Shown: piece by piece, positions 8,526-17,345 of the stretch
How positions within the stretch are numbered: position 1 is the first letter of the stretch
Layout: every line of letters starts with the position of its first letter
Source: Oceanococcus sp964629015
GTDB lineage: Bacteria > Pseudomonadota > Gammaproteobacteria > Nevskiales > Oceanococcaceae
Direction of reading: 5' to 3'
Length of the DNA: 64,000 bases
Assembly: GCA_964629015.1 (NCBI GenBank)
Contig: CAZVMN010000002.1
Span: forward strand, 310,001-374,000
Notes under the pieces: model-generated
The model's input: the letters and a program-made list of their open reading frames with translations, nothing else
What the model was told of the DNA's origin: nothing
Databases searched by the model: none
Position numbers and translations under genes: made by a program

Positions 8526-9419
8526 ATGAAATTGCTTCTGCTCCTGCTGATTCTGGGGCTATGCGCTCCCGCTCTGGCCCAAGACGTCGAACAAGTCTGG
8601 CCCGTCACGCTGGACAGCGGTCGCGGCCTGGATCTGCATCTGCGTCTGCCCTCAGCGGACCCCGAACACCGCTATCCGGCCATCATGCTTTTCGGCGGTT
8701 TTCAGGGTGCGGCGGAAATTCTGCAGCACGTAAAAACCGACCGTCCTGTCGTGCGAGCCAGCTTTCGCTATCCGTGGGATGAGCCCGAGAATGTTTCACT
8801 CCTGGCCATACCGGGCATTGTTCAGGGATTCGCTCAGGCGGTGCGGGACACCTTCGAAGGCATCGACCGGCTGATCGAGTTACTGCGCGAGCACCCCGCC
8901 GTGGACCATCAACGGATCATTCTGGTCGGCGCCAGCGCTGGTGCGCCTTTTGCCACCATCGGCGGTCAATCCAACGCCGTACCTGCTGTGGTGATTGTGC
9001 AGGGATTCGGTCGCTTACGTGATGTCATCGCTCATCAATTCACTGTGTCCTGGTCGAAGAAGTACGGTGATTGGGTTGCACCGGTTGCTTGGCTGTTGGC
9101 TGCTTTGATCGTGTGGTGGGCTGAGTTGCCCCACCCTGAACACCACGCCCGGCAATTTGATCAGACCCAGCAGGTGTTAATGATCAACGCGCAGCAGGAC
9201 CAACGCATCCCACACAAAGCCATCGAATCCTTGTGGTCTGCGATTGACGCCAGCCCAGCCGGGAGCGAACGCTTGGATCTCGCGGGCGGACATTTACGCG
9301 GCTATCACGATCCCGCAATGGAGCAGATCATGGCCACCGCGCTGAGCTGGCTTGGCGAACGCGGTTTTCTGCCGCCATCAACGCACCAGACGGTTTTCAC
9401 AGAACCGGTTCAGCGCTGA
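8526..9419 (+). CDS. Secreted alpha/beta-hydrolase (lipase/esterase-like)
   Basis: A signal peptide (residues 1-19, ending ALAQ) precedes an alpha/beta-hydrolase fold of 297 residues. The nucleophile elbow is GASAG (135-139, Ser137). The acid is probably in QQDQRIP and the His in GGHLRGYHD. GGGAG-like bases sit just before ATG 8526. It is the last gene of the exporter operon, 26 bases after the barrel gene, so it may process the transported lipid in the periplasm. A hydrophobic stretch (VAPVAWLLAALIVWW) in the lid region suggests membrane contact. The 3' end overlaps the convergent hydrolase gene by 42 bases. Confidence 0.8.
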   Translation: MKLLLLLLILGLCAPALAQDVEQVWPVTLDSGRGLDLHLRLPSADPEHRYPAIMLFGGFQGAAEILQHVKTDRPVVRASFRYPWDEPENVSLLAIPGIVQGFAQAVRDTFEGIDRLIELLREHPAVDHQRIILVGASAGAPFATIGGQSNAVPAVVIVQGFGRLRDVIAHQFTVSWSKKYGDWVAPVAWLLAALIVWWAELPHPEHHARQFDQTQQVLMINAQQDQRIPHKAIESLWSAIDASPAGSERLDLAGGHLRGYHDPAMEQIMATALSWLGERGFLPPSTHQTVFTEPVQR

Positions 9420-10646
9420 AAACATGGCCAGCATTTCCGGAATATGCGGCCCCAGCACCGGTTTGCCTGTGGTCACTAGACACACCACGCTGCCGGTGTC
9501 CGGTCGTGCCCAGGTCAGTGTGCTGGATAGGCCCAGGTGGCCAAATGTTGAATGACGGTTAAGGCCGTACAAACCGATACCGCCGTGCCCGACCATGAAG
9601 CCGGGTGAGTAGCGAATCGGAATGCCAATGACGCGATCCAGACTGGCGTTTTTGCGATCGGGGCGAATCGCCGTGGCCACCGTTTCCGGGGCAAAAATAC
9701 GCTGACCATCAAACTCGCCGCCGTTGAGCAGGCACTGGTAGAAGCGTGCGATGTCACGAGCACTGGACACCACGTTGCCGGACGGAATCACGCCGGATTG
9801 AAACAGCGGATGGTTGGACTTGGCAATCGCCTCGGCGAACGGCGCGCCCACCACGCGTGACAATTGCCAGGCAATGGGTGCGGGCAGCCAACCGGTCTCC
9901 GCATTCAGCGCAATCTGGTTGACCGACTGTGCCGGAAGTCCAAAGTCCAACCACCGCGCCCCGAGGGGCTTCTTGATCCAGTCGTTGAGCAGCACGCGCG
10001 GGCCTTTGCCGGTGGTTTCGCGCATGACTTCCGCCAGCACAAAGCCACCTGTAATCGCGTGATAGGCCGGCAACCCGCCAATCCGCCCCTGTGGCCGCAA
10101 CGCCAGAACCAGCTCGCGCCGCAAGGCATCGTCGTGCACAGCGGCCAGCTCGTCCCCGGCCTGCGATGGCATCTGCGTCAGTGCCGCGCGATGAGTCAGG
10201 ACCTGCCGCAGGGTGATCGCGCCTTTGCCATGGCGCTCGAACCCCGGCAAATACGTGGCCACCGGATCATCCAGCTTGAGTGTGCCCTGCTCGACCAGGC
10301 GATGAACCAGCATGGCCGTGACCGCCTTGGCGGCGGAGAACAGGTTGACCGGGCTATCGACAGTCATCGGCACCAATTCGCCGTCTGTGGCGCCTGGCTC
10401 GTTGCCACGCGCGTGACCGATGGCCCGATCGATCACGACCTCGCCTTGATGACGCACGCACAGCTGCAGTCCTGGCTGCACTCCCGTGGCGTAAAGCTTC
10501 TCAAAACAATGCCACAGGGCCTCGGCGCTGCCGTCGCGTAACCCGACAGCGCGATCACCGACTTCAGGGCCGCCAACATTCGTCACGGTTTGTAAATCGG
10601 ACGGTACTGCGCTGAGCTTCGACCAGCGCCGAATGACTTTGATCAT
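9378..10646 (-). CDS. Beta-lactamase-family serine hydrolase (class C / EstB-like)
   Basis: This is a protein of 422 residues with the beta-lactamase/DD-peptidase fold. The SxxK nucleophile is SAAK (104-107). The second motif is Tyr195 in YHAITGG, and the third-motif region reads FGHLGLSS near the C-terminus, as in serine esterases of the LACTB/EstB kind. No signal peptide is evident, so a cytoplasmic esterase, lactonase or transesterase is likelier than a true beta-lactamase. It stands alone, convergent with the secreted hydrolase and separated by 475 bases from the phosphatase gene upstream. Confidence 0.85.
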   Translation of the reverse strand: MIKVIRRWSKLSAVPSDLQTVTNVGGPEVGDRAVGLRDGSAEALWHCFEKLYATGVQPGLQLCVRHQGEVVIDRAIGHARGNEPGATDGELVPMTVDSPVNLFSAAKAVTAMLVHRLVEQGTLKLDDPVATYLPGFERHGKGAITLRQVLTHRAALTQMPSQAGDELAAVHDDALRRELVLALRPQGRIGGLPAYHAITGGFVLAEVMRETTGKGPRVLLNDWIKKPLGARWLDFGLPAQSVNQIALNAETGWLPAPIAWQLSRVVGAPFAEAIAKSNHPLFQSGVIPSGNVVSSARDIARFYQCLLNGGEFDGQRIFAPETVATAIRPDRKNASLDRVIGIPIRYSPGFMVGHGGIGLYGLNRHSTFGHLGLSSTLTWARPDTGSVVCLVTTGKPVLGPHIPEMLAMFSALNRFCENRLVR

Positions 10647-11121
10647 GCGTGAATAGCCTGTGAGCCGCCCCGAAATGTGGAACGTCTATTCAGTGAGAGA
10701 ACGCGGTCGCAGACTGCGGATCGAAACCACCACCAATCTGCACCACGCGCGATTTTGCCCGAGCCTTTTTGGTGCATGGATACGTAAAGCCATAACGGAC
10801 GTGGCTTTGCTGTTATGCACAAAAACCACAATCGAGGATCACGTTCAAATCGGCTTGTCAAGAAACTGACAGGCTCACATGCACACAATCTTAAGTTACT
10901 GTTTTTATTGATTTAAGACAAACTGGTTACGAAATAATCAGCAGCGCAAAAAGCCTGTAATCACGGTCATTCGCGGTCGCGGAAATGGCGATATTCACAA
11001 AGTTATCCACAGGCTCTGTGCATGAATCGAGATTTCCTTTTCCCTACCGCAGCTTACGTGAATTTTTTGAGAAGCCACCTTTGCATTCAGCGCTCAAAAT
11101 TCGTTTTTTCAGGCGTGAAAT
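10647..11121. other. 475-base intergenic region, AT-rich with DnaA-box-like sites
   Basis: I see no convincing gene here. The middle (about 10884-10942) is clearly more AT-rich than the surroundings and contains a TCTTAA/TTAAGA inverted pair (10889-10894, 10913-10918). The right half carries the DnaA-box-like cluster listed separately. Promoters of the beta-lactamase-family gene must lie at its left end. Confidence 0.5.
10813..11025. promoter_or_regulatory. Cluster of DnaA-box-like 9-mers
   Basis: Two exact matches to TTATNCACA occur at 10813-10821 (TTATGCACA) and 11003-11011 (TTATCCACA). One-mismatch copies lie at 10991-10999 (ATATTCACA) and, on the other strand, at 11017-11025. The last two boxes sit head to head around CACAG-GCT-CTGTG. 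The AT-rich stretch lies between the outer boxes. No dnaA, dnaN or mnmG gene is nearby and flanking genes point inward, so this is not called an origin. DnaA titration or regulation is possible. Confidence 0.4.
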
Positions 11122-12849
11122 TTACGACTCAACGGGCGCGCTGGGCGCCAGCGCCGGTGGGTTCTCACGCGGCACACTTGCTTCACCTGCGACCACTCGA
11201 TTTTGCCCGTCCACCGTCGCGAAAACGGCGCCGAGCTGCTCGCTGTCATCGGGCACATCAATGGTTGGCACGAAGTAATACTCGGCCTGGGCGCGTTCCG
11301 CTGTGATGTCCAGCAGCATATAGCCCTTGTCGGTCAGATTGACGTACTTCATGTGCGGGTTCACCGCAGGCACAAGCTGCGACACCAGGCTTTCCGCCGG
11401 CAACCCCAGACCTGGCGAGGTGACGGATGTGCACACGAATTCCACTGCCATTGAGCCATTGCCATTCAACGGGTTGTAGGTCAGCAGATTGCTCGGATCC
11501 TCGGTGATGTCCATCACCCAGGAGGTGTGGATATCGCCGGTCAGCACCACCACATTGTTGATCGCCACATTGGGCGCACTCTGCCCACCCCGGATGATGT
11601 CCCACACGCGGCGGCGCTCGGCCGCATAGCCATCCCATTGGTCGGTGTTGAGAATGACGCCACCGGTGCCGGCCACGGGTAGCAGGCGCAGGGTGTTGCC
11701 TGCATCACCAAGCAGCTGCGCCAGGTCCGGCGTACCCACGATACGCAGCTGACCGAACATGACCTGTTGGCCGAGGAATTTCCACTGCGCGGTCGATGCA
11801 TTCAATGTGTCGGAGAGCCACTGCAACTGATCCTCGCCAAGCAAGGTTCGCGACTCATCATTTAAGGCAGACGAATTGACCATGCCGCCTTCGTCAACCA
11901 GCACTTCACGATCGCGATCAATGATGCGGGTGTCCAACATGTCGAATTCGGCCAGATCGCCGTACTTGAACTGACGGTAGATGCGCAGCGGGTTGAGCGG
12001 ATCCGTCACACGAATCGGCATCCACTCATAGTAGGCCTGAACCGCAACAGCCAAACGATCCGTCCACGCGCCCTCTTCACCCTCGGTGTGATTGTTGGCG
12101 CCGTCGCGGTAGGAGTTGTCGGCCGTTTCGTGATCATCCCAGACACAGATGAACGGGTGCTGGCGATGCGCCTCGGCCAGATCCGCGTCGCGCTTGTATT
12201 GCGCGTGCCGCAGTCGATAATCCTCCAGGGTGATAATTTCGTGCGCCGGCTCGTAGGAACGCGCATCGCCGTACTCGCCATCGCCGTACTCGTAGATGTA
12301 GTCACCCAGGTGCAACACCACATCAAGGTCGGCACGCTCAGCCACAAGGCGGTAGGCATTGAACAGCCCGTGAGCAAGGCTGGAACAGGACACAACGCCA
12401 ACACGCAGGCGATCCACCGCACCGACCGGGGCCGTGCGCGTGCGCCCAATAGGCGACTGCACATCACCGCTCGCGAAACGGTAGTAATAGGTTGTGCCGG
12501 CCATCAAACCGGTCGGGTCCACCTTGACCGTGAAATCACGGCTGGCTTGAGTCACAACGCTGCCACTGGCAATCACATCCGTCATGCCGGGATCGGTAGC
12601 CAATTGCCACTGCACCGAAACGGAGGCGTCCAAATCCTGGGGGGTGACTCGGGTCCACAGAATGACCCGGTCGGCGAGCGGGTCGCCACTGGCTACACCG
12701 TGAAGAAAGGCAATGTCCGCATCACCAACCACCGCGCTGCCGTTGGAATTGCACGCCGACAGGCCTGCCCCGCTGATCGCCGCGGTCGCGACCGATGCCG
12801 AACCCTGCAGAAAACGGCGGCGGTTTAAACCCGAGGTAACTTTGCTCAT
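11122..12849 (-). CDS. phoD: PhoD-family alkaline phosphatase/phosphodiesterase, Tat-exported lipoprotein
   Basis: The start at 12849 (MSKVTS) is preceded by GGGGAG; an in-frame ATG 11 codons upstream lacks this. The N-terminus has a twin-arginine motif NRRRFLQ (9-15) followed by a lipobox LSAC (Cys33), so the protein should be Tat-exported and lipid-anchored. The PhoD catalytic core follows: GVASGDPLADRVILWTR, VVSCSSLAHG, LHLGDYIYEYG, CVWDDHETADNSY and TGDIHTSWVMD, which hold the Fe/Ca ligands. PhoD enzymes release phosphate from phosphodiesters and monoesters outside the cytoplasm. Length (575 residues) is normal. It is a single gene; I see no clear Pho box. Confidence 0.92.
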   Translation of the reverse strand: MSKVTSGLNRRRFLQGSASVATAAISGAGLSACNSNGSAVVGDADIAFLHGVASGDPLADRVILWTRVTPQDLDASVSVQWQLATDPGMTDVIASGSVVTQASRDFTVKVDPTGLMAGTTYYYRFASGDVQSPIGRTRTAPVGAVDRLRVGVVSCSSLAHGLFNAYRLVAERADLDVVLHLGDYIYEYGDGEYGDARSYEPAHEIITLEDYRLRHAQYKRDADLAEAHRQHPFICVWDDHETADNSYRDGANNHTEGEEGAWTDRLAVAVQAYYEWMPIRVTDPLNPLRIYRQFKYGDLAEFDMLDTRIIDRDREVLVDEGGMVNSSALNDESRTLLGEDQLQWLSDTLNASTAQWKFLGQQVMFGQLRIVGTPDLAQLLGDAGNTLRLLPVAGTGGVILNTDQWDGYAAERRRVWDIIRGGQSAPNVAINNVVVLTGDIHTSWVMDITEDPSNLLTYNPLNGNGSMAVEFVCTSVTSPGLGLPAESLVSQLVPAVNPHMKYVNLTDKGYMLLDITAERAQAEYYFVPTIDVPDDSEQLGAVFATVDGQNRVVAGEASVPRENPPALAPSAPVES

Positions 12850-12975
12850 GTGACTCCCCATTGAAGATTGTTTTTTTGCCACTTTATCGCGTTACAACAC
12901 CGCGCTCCATCGATCAGGCAAACGTTCAGGCTAGCGCGGTGGCGTGACATTTTCGCGACACCATCGAGCGTGCAC

Positions 12976-13006
12976 AAAAAAGCCGCTGCCTTGGCGGCAG
13001 CGGCTT
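12976..13006 (-). terminator. Rho-independent terminator after dps
   Basis: Perfect 11-base arms AAGCCGCTGCC (12980-12990) and GGCAGCGGCTT (12996-13006) enclose a 5-base loop. Read on the minus strand the hairpin is followed by a run of T (12976-12981). It lies 55 bases after the dps stop. Confidence 0.9.
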
Positions 13007-13061
13007 GTGTGTCGTGGATGATCGGCGGACGTGCAAACCTCGCCGACGCTGACCGATCCGA

Positions 13062-13532
13062 TCAGTCGCGCAGAGCGCGCAACATCCAGGCGGTCTTCTC
13101 GTGAATACGCATGCGGTCCGAGACCAAGGCAGCGGTAGACTCATCATCCGCATCTTGCGCGGCTTTGAGCACGTCACGTGCGGTTTTCACCACTTGCTCA
13201 TGCCCTTTGGTCAGCAAGTCGACCATGGCACCCGCCTCCGGTACGCCTTCCACCTCTTTGATCGAGCTGAGTTCAGCGAACGCTTTGTAGGTTCCGGGCG
13301 CGGCCACATCCAGCGTACGAATGCGCTCAGCAATGTCGTCAACAGCGGTGGCCAGCTCGGTATAGTGCTCTTCGAACATCAGATGCAGGTTACGAAAGTG
13401 CGGACCCGTGACATTCCAATGGAAATTGTGCGTCTGCAGATACAACGTGTAGGAATCAGCGAGCAGGCGCTTGAGGCCCTCAGCAATGTTCTGGCGATCC
13501 TGCTGATCAATACCAATATCAATGTCAGACAT
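13062..13532 (-). CDS. dps: Dps-family ferritin-like DNA-protection protein
   Basis: This 156-residue protein has the dodecameric mini-ferritin signature THNFHWNVTGPHF. The ferroxidase ligands expected from the family are present: His38, His50, Asp65 and Glu69 in the segment VDDIAER. Dps oxidises Fe(II) with peroxide, stores iron and shields DNA during starvation and oxidative stress in the cytoplasm. AAGGA lies a few bases before the ATG. The gene is monocistronic, with a strong terminator behind it. I see no well-formed OxyR or sigma-S site, though the upstream bases are AT-rich. Confidence 0.95.
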   Translation of the reverse strand: MSDIDIGIDQQDRQNIAEGLKRLLADSYTLYLQTHNFHWNVTGPHFRNLHLMFEEHYTELATAVDDIAERIRTLDVAAPGTYKAFAELSSIKEVEGVPEAGAMVDLLTKGHEQVVKTARDVLKAAQDADDESTAALVSDRMRIHEKTAWMLRALRD

Positions 13533-13675
13533 TCATGTTCCTTTGAGTGTTGCGAATGTGCATATATAGCGTGAGGGCATAACCACATATTTCAAGTGCC
13601 AGCCTGGGCCACCCAAACATCACCACGTGTGATGACCACAAAGCGCGGACGAAAAACCTCAGCAACCCGCCGTCA

Positions 13676-14650
13676 TCAGGCTCGGCTCATGGCCTGCCTC
13701 ACGACATCCCAATAGCTCGGTGGTGCGTCCGTCAGGCCTCGCTCGCGCAACATGCGATGCATCTGCGGCAAACGGTGGTAAGGCACGGAGGCCATCAGGT
13801 GATGCTCGCGATGAAAATTCACGTTCAGCGGCGCCACACAACAACGCGCCAACCATCCGGCGCGGGTCGTCCGGGTGTTGTCGAACATATTGGCGCCCCC
13901 GGGCAAGCAGGCATGCTCGGCCATGGCGCGAATCCGCAAGAACACACTGAATGTCGTCATGTAGGCCAACAGCCAAGCCCAGTACGCCCAAGCCGCACCG
14001 CAGGCCCACAGTACGCCCAGCAACATCAGATTGCTGAGCAGCATGGGGCCAAGATAACGCACGCCATTGGCCACATAACCGCGAACACTGCGCTCAGAAC
14101 GGGGACGCCAGCTCACGTCGCCAGACACGGTGTAGTGCATGGCGCCGATGTCCATGAGGAACAATCCGACCACGCGCTTCAAGGCAGTCAGGCCCAGCAG
14201 ATCTCGCAGCATGCGTCGTGCCATACCGGCAACGTCGGTCGGATACATATCGACCAGCGTGAGGTCAGGGTCCTTATCCGTGCCGGTATGCGAGTGATGA
14301 CGCATGTGGTGCGTACGATAGCGCTCTACATCCAGCCAAACCGGTCGGGCACACAGCCAATCGATCACATACTGGTTCAGCCAGCGCGCCCGAAACAGTG
14401 AGCGGTGCGCCGCTTCATGAGTGGCAATGGCACAGCACAACTGCTGCCCGCCCAGCAGGACGACGACCAGGCCCCACACCAAAGGATGAGGCCAGTGGAT
14501 AAGCACGGCGAAGCCAAGCGCACTCACACCCCAGGTCCGCACCAGCACCCACAACCCGGCCAGATCCGATTTGCGCGTGAGTTGCTCAATCTCAGCGGCG
14601 CTGAAAATGTCCTTGATGCGTGGACCGCTCATCGACATCTCAGGCCGCAT
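13676..14650 (-). CDS. Membrane fatty acid desaturase
   Basis: This 324-residue di-iron membrane desaturase has all three histidine boxes: HEAAH (78-82), HHMRHH (114-119) and HREHH near 280 in the NVNFHREHH context. Hydrophobic helices lie around 30-75 and 180-235. The family inserts a double bond or hydroxyl into acyl chains or related lipids. Its start overlaps the stop of the acyl-CoA dehydrogenase gene by 11 bases, making it the last gene of a four-gene operon. An internal Met at residue 5 is an alternative start. The substrate is unknown; a second desaturase of different sequence lies near 57.7 kb. Confidence 0.88.
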   Translation of the reverse strand: MRPEMSMSGPRIKDIFSAAEIEQLTRKSDLAGLWVLVRTWGVSALGFAVLIHWPHPLVWGLVVVLLGGQQLCCAIATHEAAHRSLFRARWLNQYVIDWLCARPVWLDVERYRTHHMRHHSHTGTDKDPDLTLVDMYPTDVAGMARRMLRDLLGLTALKRVVGLFLMDIGAMHYTVSGDVSWRPRSERSVRGYVANGVRYLGPMLLSNLMLLGVLWACGAAWAYWAWLLAYMTTFSVFLRIRAMAEHACLPGGANMFDNTRTTRAGWLARCCVAPLNVNFHREHHLMASVPYHRLPQMHRMLRERGLTDAPPSYWDVVRQAMSRA

Positions 14651-16349
14651 TGTCCATCAGCTGGGCAAGCGAGCACTCCGCTGCGGGGTCCGCGCGCTCA
14701 ATGATGGCCGCCGCATCACTGCCCTGCGGCAAAGCGCCAAAGTTGTGCTGGCCATCCGCAACCAAACGTGAGGCACAAAAGGCTTCACTCACCGTATTCG
14801 GCGCATGCTGCACCAGCAGCGCAGCCTGGAAAGCCAAAGCCATACGATCGACCATCGTTCGTGCGCCGAATTGCAGCGCCTGATCATCACGCGGATCAAG
14901 CTTGGCAATGTGTGATTTCAAGGTATCCAGGTAGCGATCCAGATGGGTGTTGCCGCCGCGCGCCTGCTCGCATTCGCTGATGAAGCTGTGCACCACCGCC
15001 GGGCTCTTGCCCATGGCACGCAGCACATCCAGACATTGCACATTACCACTGCCTTCCCAGATCGGATTGATCACCGCTTCGCGGTACAACCGCGGGAAAA
15101 TCGAATTTTCCATCACCCCGCTGCCACCGATGCACTCCATGATTTCGTAGGTGTGATTGGGTGCCCGCTTGCAATTCCAGTACTTGCCCACGGCGGTAGC
15201 CAGGCGCGCCAGATTGGCCTCGTGCTGGTCTTCCGCGCGGCTGTCTAGGGCGCGCGCCATGCGCATGGCAAAGGCAATTGCCCCTTCGTACTCCAGCGCC
15301 AGATCGGCCAGCACGTTCTGCATCAACGGTTGATCGAGCAAACGGGCGCCAAACGCCGCACGCTCCCGGCAATGATGGATCGCGTTGGCCAAGCCGGCGC
15401 GCATGAGACCGGCTGAAGCGCCCATGCAATCGAATCGGGTCAGACTGACCATCTCGATGATGGTCGGCACGCCACGCCCCTCCTCGCCGACCAACCAACC
15501 GCGCGCACCGCGAAACTCCACCTCGCTGGAGGCATTGGACTTGTTGCCCATTTTGTCCTTCAAGCGAATCACGTTGAGCGCGTTCTTCTCGCCATCCGGC
15601 AACCAACGCGGAACCAGGAAGCACGACACGCCAGCCTCGGTGTTGGCCAGGACCAGAAAGGCGTCGCACATCGGCGCAGACAAAAACCATTTGTGCCCAA
15701 CCAGCGCGTAAAGCTGGCCGCCGCCGATCTCACCCACGGGCGTTGCGGTGGTGGAATTGGTGCGCACGTCCGAGCCGCCCTGCTTCTCGGTCATGCCCAT
15801 ACCTATGGTCAAGGCTGTCTTCTGCTCGACCGGCACATTGCGCGGATCGTAGCCACGCTGAAGCACCTTGGGCACCCAGATGTCAGCCAGCTCCGGCTGA
15901 TGGCGCAGGCTGGGAATGCTGGCAAACGTCATCGTCACCGGACAACCGTGGCCAGCTTCCACTTGCGAATGCATGAACGACTTGGCTCCACGGACCACAT
16001 GCGCCCCAGCCTTGGGGTCCGTCCATGGCGCGCTGTGCAATCCATGGCTCAGCGCCGTGTCCATCAACTCGTGATAGGCCGGGTGATAGCGCACACAATC
16101 GATACGCCGCCCGAAACGATCATGCGTTTCCAGCTCCGGTGTGTAACGGTTAGCCAAATAGCCCAGCTCCAGATAGCGTGCCTTGCCAATGTGAGCACCG
16201 AAATCCGCGATTTCGTGAGCCCCCCAGGCACCGCCCTCGCGCGCCACAGCTTCAACCAGCGGCGTATCGGTGGTGAACAGGTTGTAATCGACCAGTTCGG
16301 ACGACACGTTCTCAACGCTGTGGGTCTCACCCAATGGGGCCTTGTTCAT
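14640..16349 (-). CDS. AidB-like acyl-CoA dehydrogenase
   Basis: This flavoprotein of 569 residues belongs to the acyl-CoA dehydrogenase superfamily. The segment GMGMTEKQGGSDVR (183-196) and the C-terminal IMECIGGSGVMENS are typical of the AidB branch, which is longer than ordinary acyl-CoA dehydrogenases because of an extra C-terminal domain. E. coli AidB is linked to alkylation stress and can dehydrogenate isovaleryl-CoA. Many degraders carry AidB-like enzymes in lipid operons. Here it sits between a desaturase (overlap 11 bases) and two crotonases, which favours an acyl-CoA oxidation role over a DNA-alkylation response. Confidence 0.88.
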   Translation of the reverse strand: MNKAPLGETHSVENVSSELVDYNLFTTDTPLVEAVAREGGAWGAHEIADFGAHIGKARYLELGYLANRYTPELETHDRFGRRIDCVRYHPAYHELMDTALSHGLHSAPWTDPKAGAHVVRGAKSFMHSQVEAGHGCPVTMTFASIPSLRHQPELADIWVPKVLQRGYDPRNVPVEQKTALTIGMGMTEKQGGSDVRTNSTTATPVGEIGGGQLYALVGHKWFLSAPMCDAFLVLANTEAGVSCFLVPRWLPDGEKNALNVIRLKDKMGNKSNASSEVEFRGARGWLVGEEGRGVPTIIEMVSLTRFDCMGASAGLMRAGLANAIHHCRERAAFGARLLDQPLMQNVLADLALEYEGAIAFAMRMARALDSRAEDQHEANLARLATAVGKYWNCKRAPNHTYEIMECIGGSGVMENSIFPRLYREAVINPIWEGSGNVQCLDVLRAMGKSPAVVHSFISECEQARGGNTHLDRYLDTLKSHIAKLDPRDDQALQFGARTMVDRMALAFQAALLVQHAPNTVSEAFCASRLVADGQHNFGALPQGSDAAAIIERADPAAECSLAQLMDNAA

Positions 16350-16409
16350 ATCTTGATCTCCTGTGGAAAGCCGGGAGTGGTCTTTTGTTCGTCCGCGAAT
16401 GCGGTGTCG

Positions 16410-17345
16410 CTAATCCGATGTCTTGGATTGGCCGCGAAATGCGTCCAGTCCGAAATCACCAAACGGTTCGTCGCGCTGACGCACCGCTTCTTTGAAACCC
16501 TGGCGCATCGCAGTCTGCTGGAAGTCATAGCCTTCTTTGGTGTGGCGCGTGATGCCATCGAAAACCGTGCCGAGAATCTGTGTGGTGTGCAGACCCTGCT
16601 GAGCGACCGATTGATTGAGCAGCAATTTCATCATCATCAGCTGATTCACCGGCATGCGTGCGATGCGTTCCAGCAAGGCTTCGAAACGCTGATCCAGTTC
16701 CTCAGGCGGGGCCGACTCTATCGCCAAACCCCATTCCTGAGCCTGCTTGCCGGTCAGACAATCGCCGGTGAACAGCAATCGCTTGGCTTTCTCCAAACCG
16801 ATGCGATGAAACCAGATCGAGGTTGTGGGTGAGCCCCAAACCCGGGCAGGCGGGTAACCGATCTTGGCGTCATCGTCGATCACCAGCAGATCGGAGCACA
16901 ACGCCATGTCGGTGCCACCGGCCACACAAAAACCGTGGACTTTGCACACCACCGGCTTGTCCGAATGAAACAGGCTCATAAAGCCTTTCACGTTGCGGCT
17001 CATCATCGCGTAGTCGACCATCGGGTCCCAGGTCGAATCCGGACGGTGATTGTCCATCTGTACGCGCGGATCCAGCGGTGAGCCAGCCGGACGCTGCAGG
17101 TCTTCCTCGCCGATGCTCAGGCTCTCGGCACTTTCGACCAGGTCATAGCCACCGCAGAAGCCTGACCCATTGCCGGCCAAAGCAATCACATGCACCTGCG
17201 GATCAAGATTCGCACGCTCGACACAAGCCGCGAGCTCCTGAGGCATTTGCGAGGTGATGCCGTTGCCCCGCTGTGGGCGATTGAGCGTGATACGGGCGAT
17301 ACGACCATCGCGCGCGTAGGTCATTGTCATCAACGTGTTGCTCAT
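16410..17345 (-). CDS. Crotonase-fold (enoyl-CoA hydratase/isomerase) family protein
   Basis: This protein has 311 residues with the crotonase oxyanion-hole segments SGFCGGYDL (61-69) and HGFCVAGGTDMALCSDL (137-153). The two catalytic glutamates of classical enoyl-CoA hydratase are not conserved: the first position is Asp146 and the second falls in GYPPARVWG, where Pro stands in place of Glu. It may therefore be an isomerase, hydrolase or another CoA-ester enzyme. Its start overlaps the next crotonase stop by ATGA, and 60 bases separate it from the AidB-like gene, so the four genes form one operon. Confidence 0.85.
   Translation of the reverse strand: MSNTLMTMTYARDGRIARITLNRPQRGNGITSQMPQELAACVERANLDPQVHVIALAGNGSGFCGGYDLVESAESLSIGEEDLQRPAGSPLDPRVQMDNHRPDSTWDPMVDYAMMSRNVKGFMSLFHSDKPVVCKVHGFCVAGGTDMALCSDLLVIDDDAKIGYPPARVWGSPTTSIWFHRIGLEKAKRLLFTGDCLTGKQAQEWGLAIESAPPEELDQRFEALLERIARMPVNQLMMMKLLLNQSVAQQGLHTTQILGTVFDGITRHTKEGYDFQQTAMRQGFKEAVRQRDEPFGDFGLDAFRGQSKTSD

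Noticed and set aside
10660..10869. A 69-codon open frame on the plus strand.
   Set aside because: It has no ribosome-binding site, no recognisable domain and lies in a promoter region.
10647..11121. Chromosomal replication origin.
   Set aside because: DnaA-box-like sites are present, but dnaA, dnaN and mnmG are absent and flanking genes point inward, the opposite of the usual origin layout.
15693..16832. A 379-codon open frame on the plus strand.
   Set aside because: It is antisense to the AidB-like dehydrogenase and the neighbouring crotonase, with no recognisable domain.
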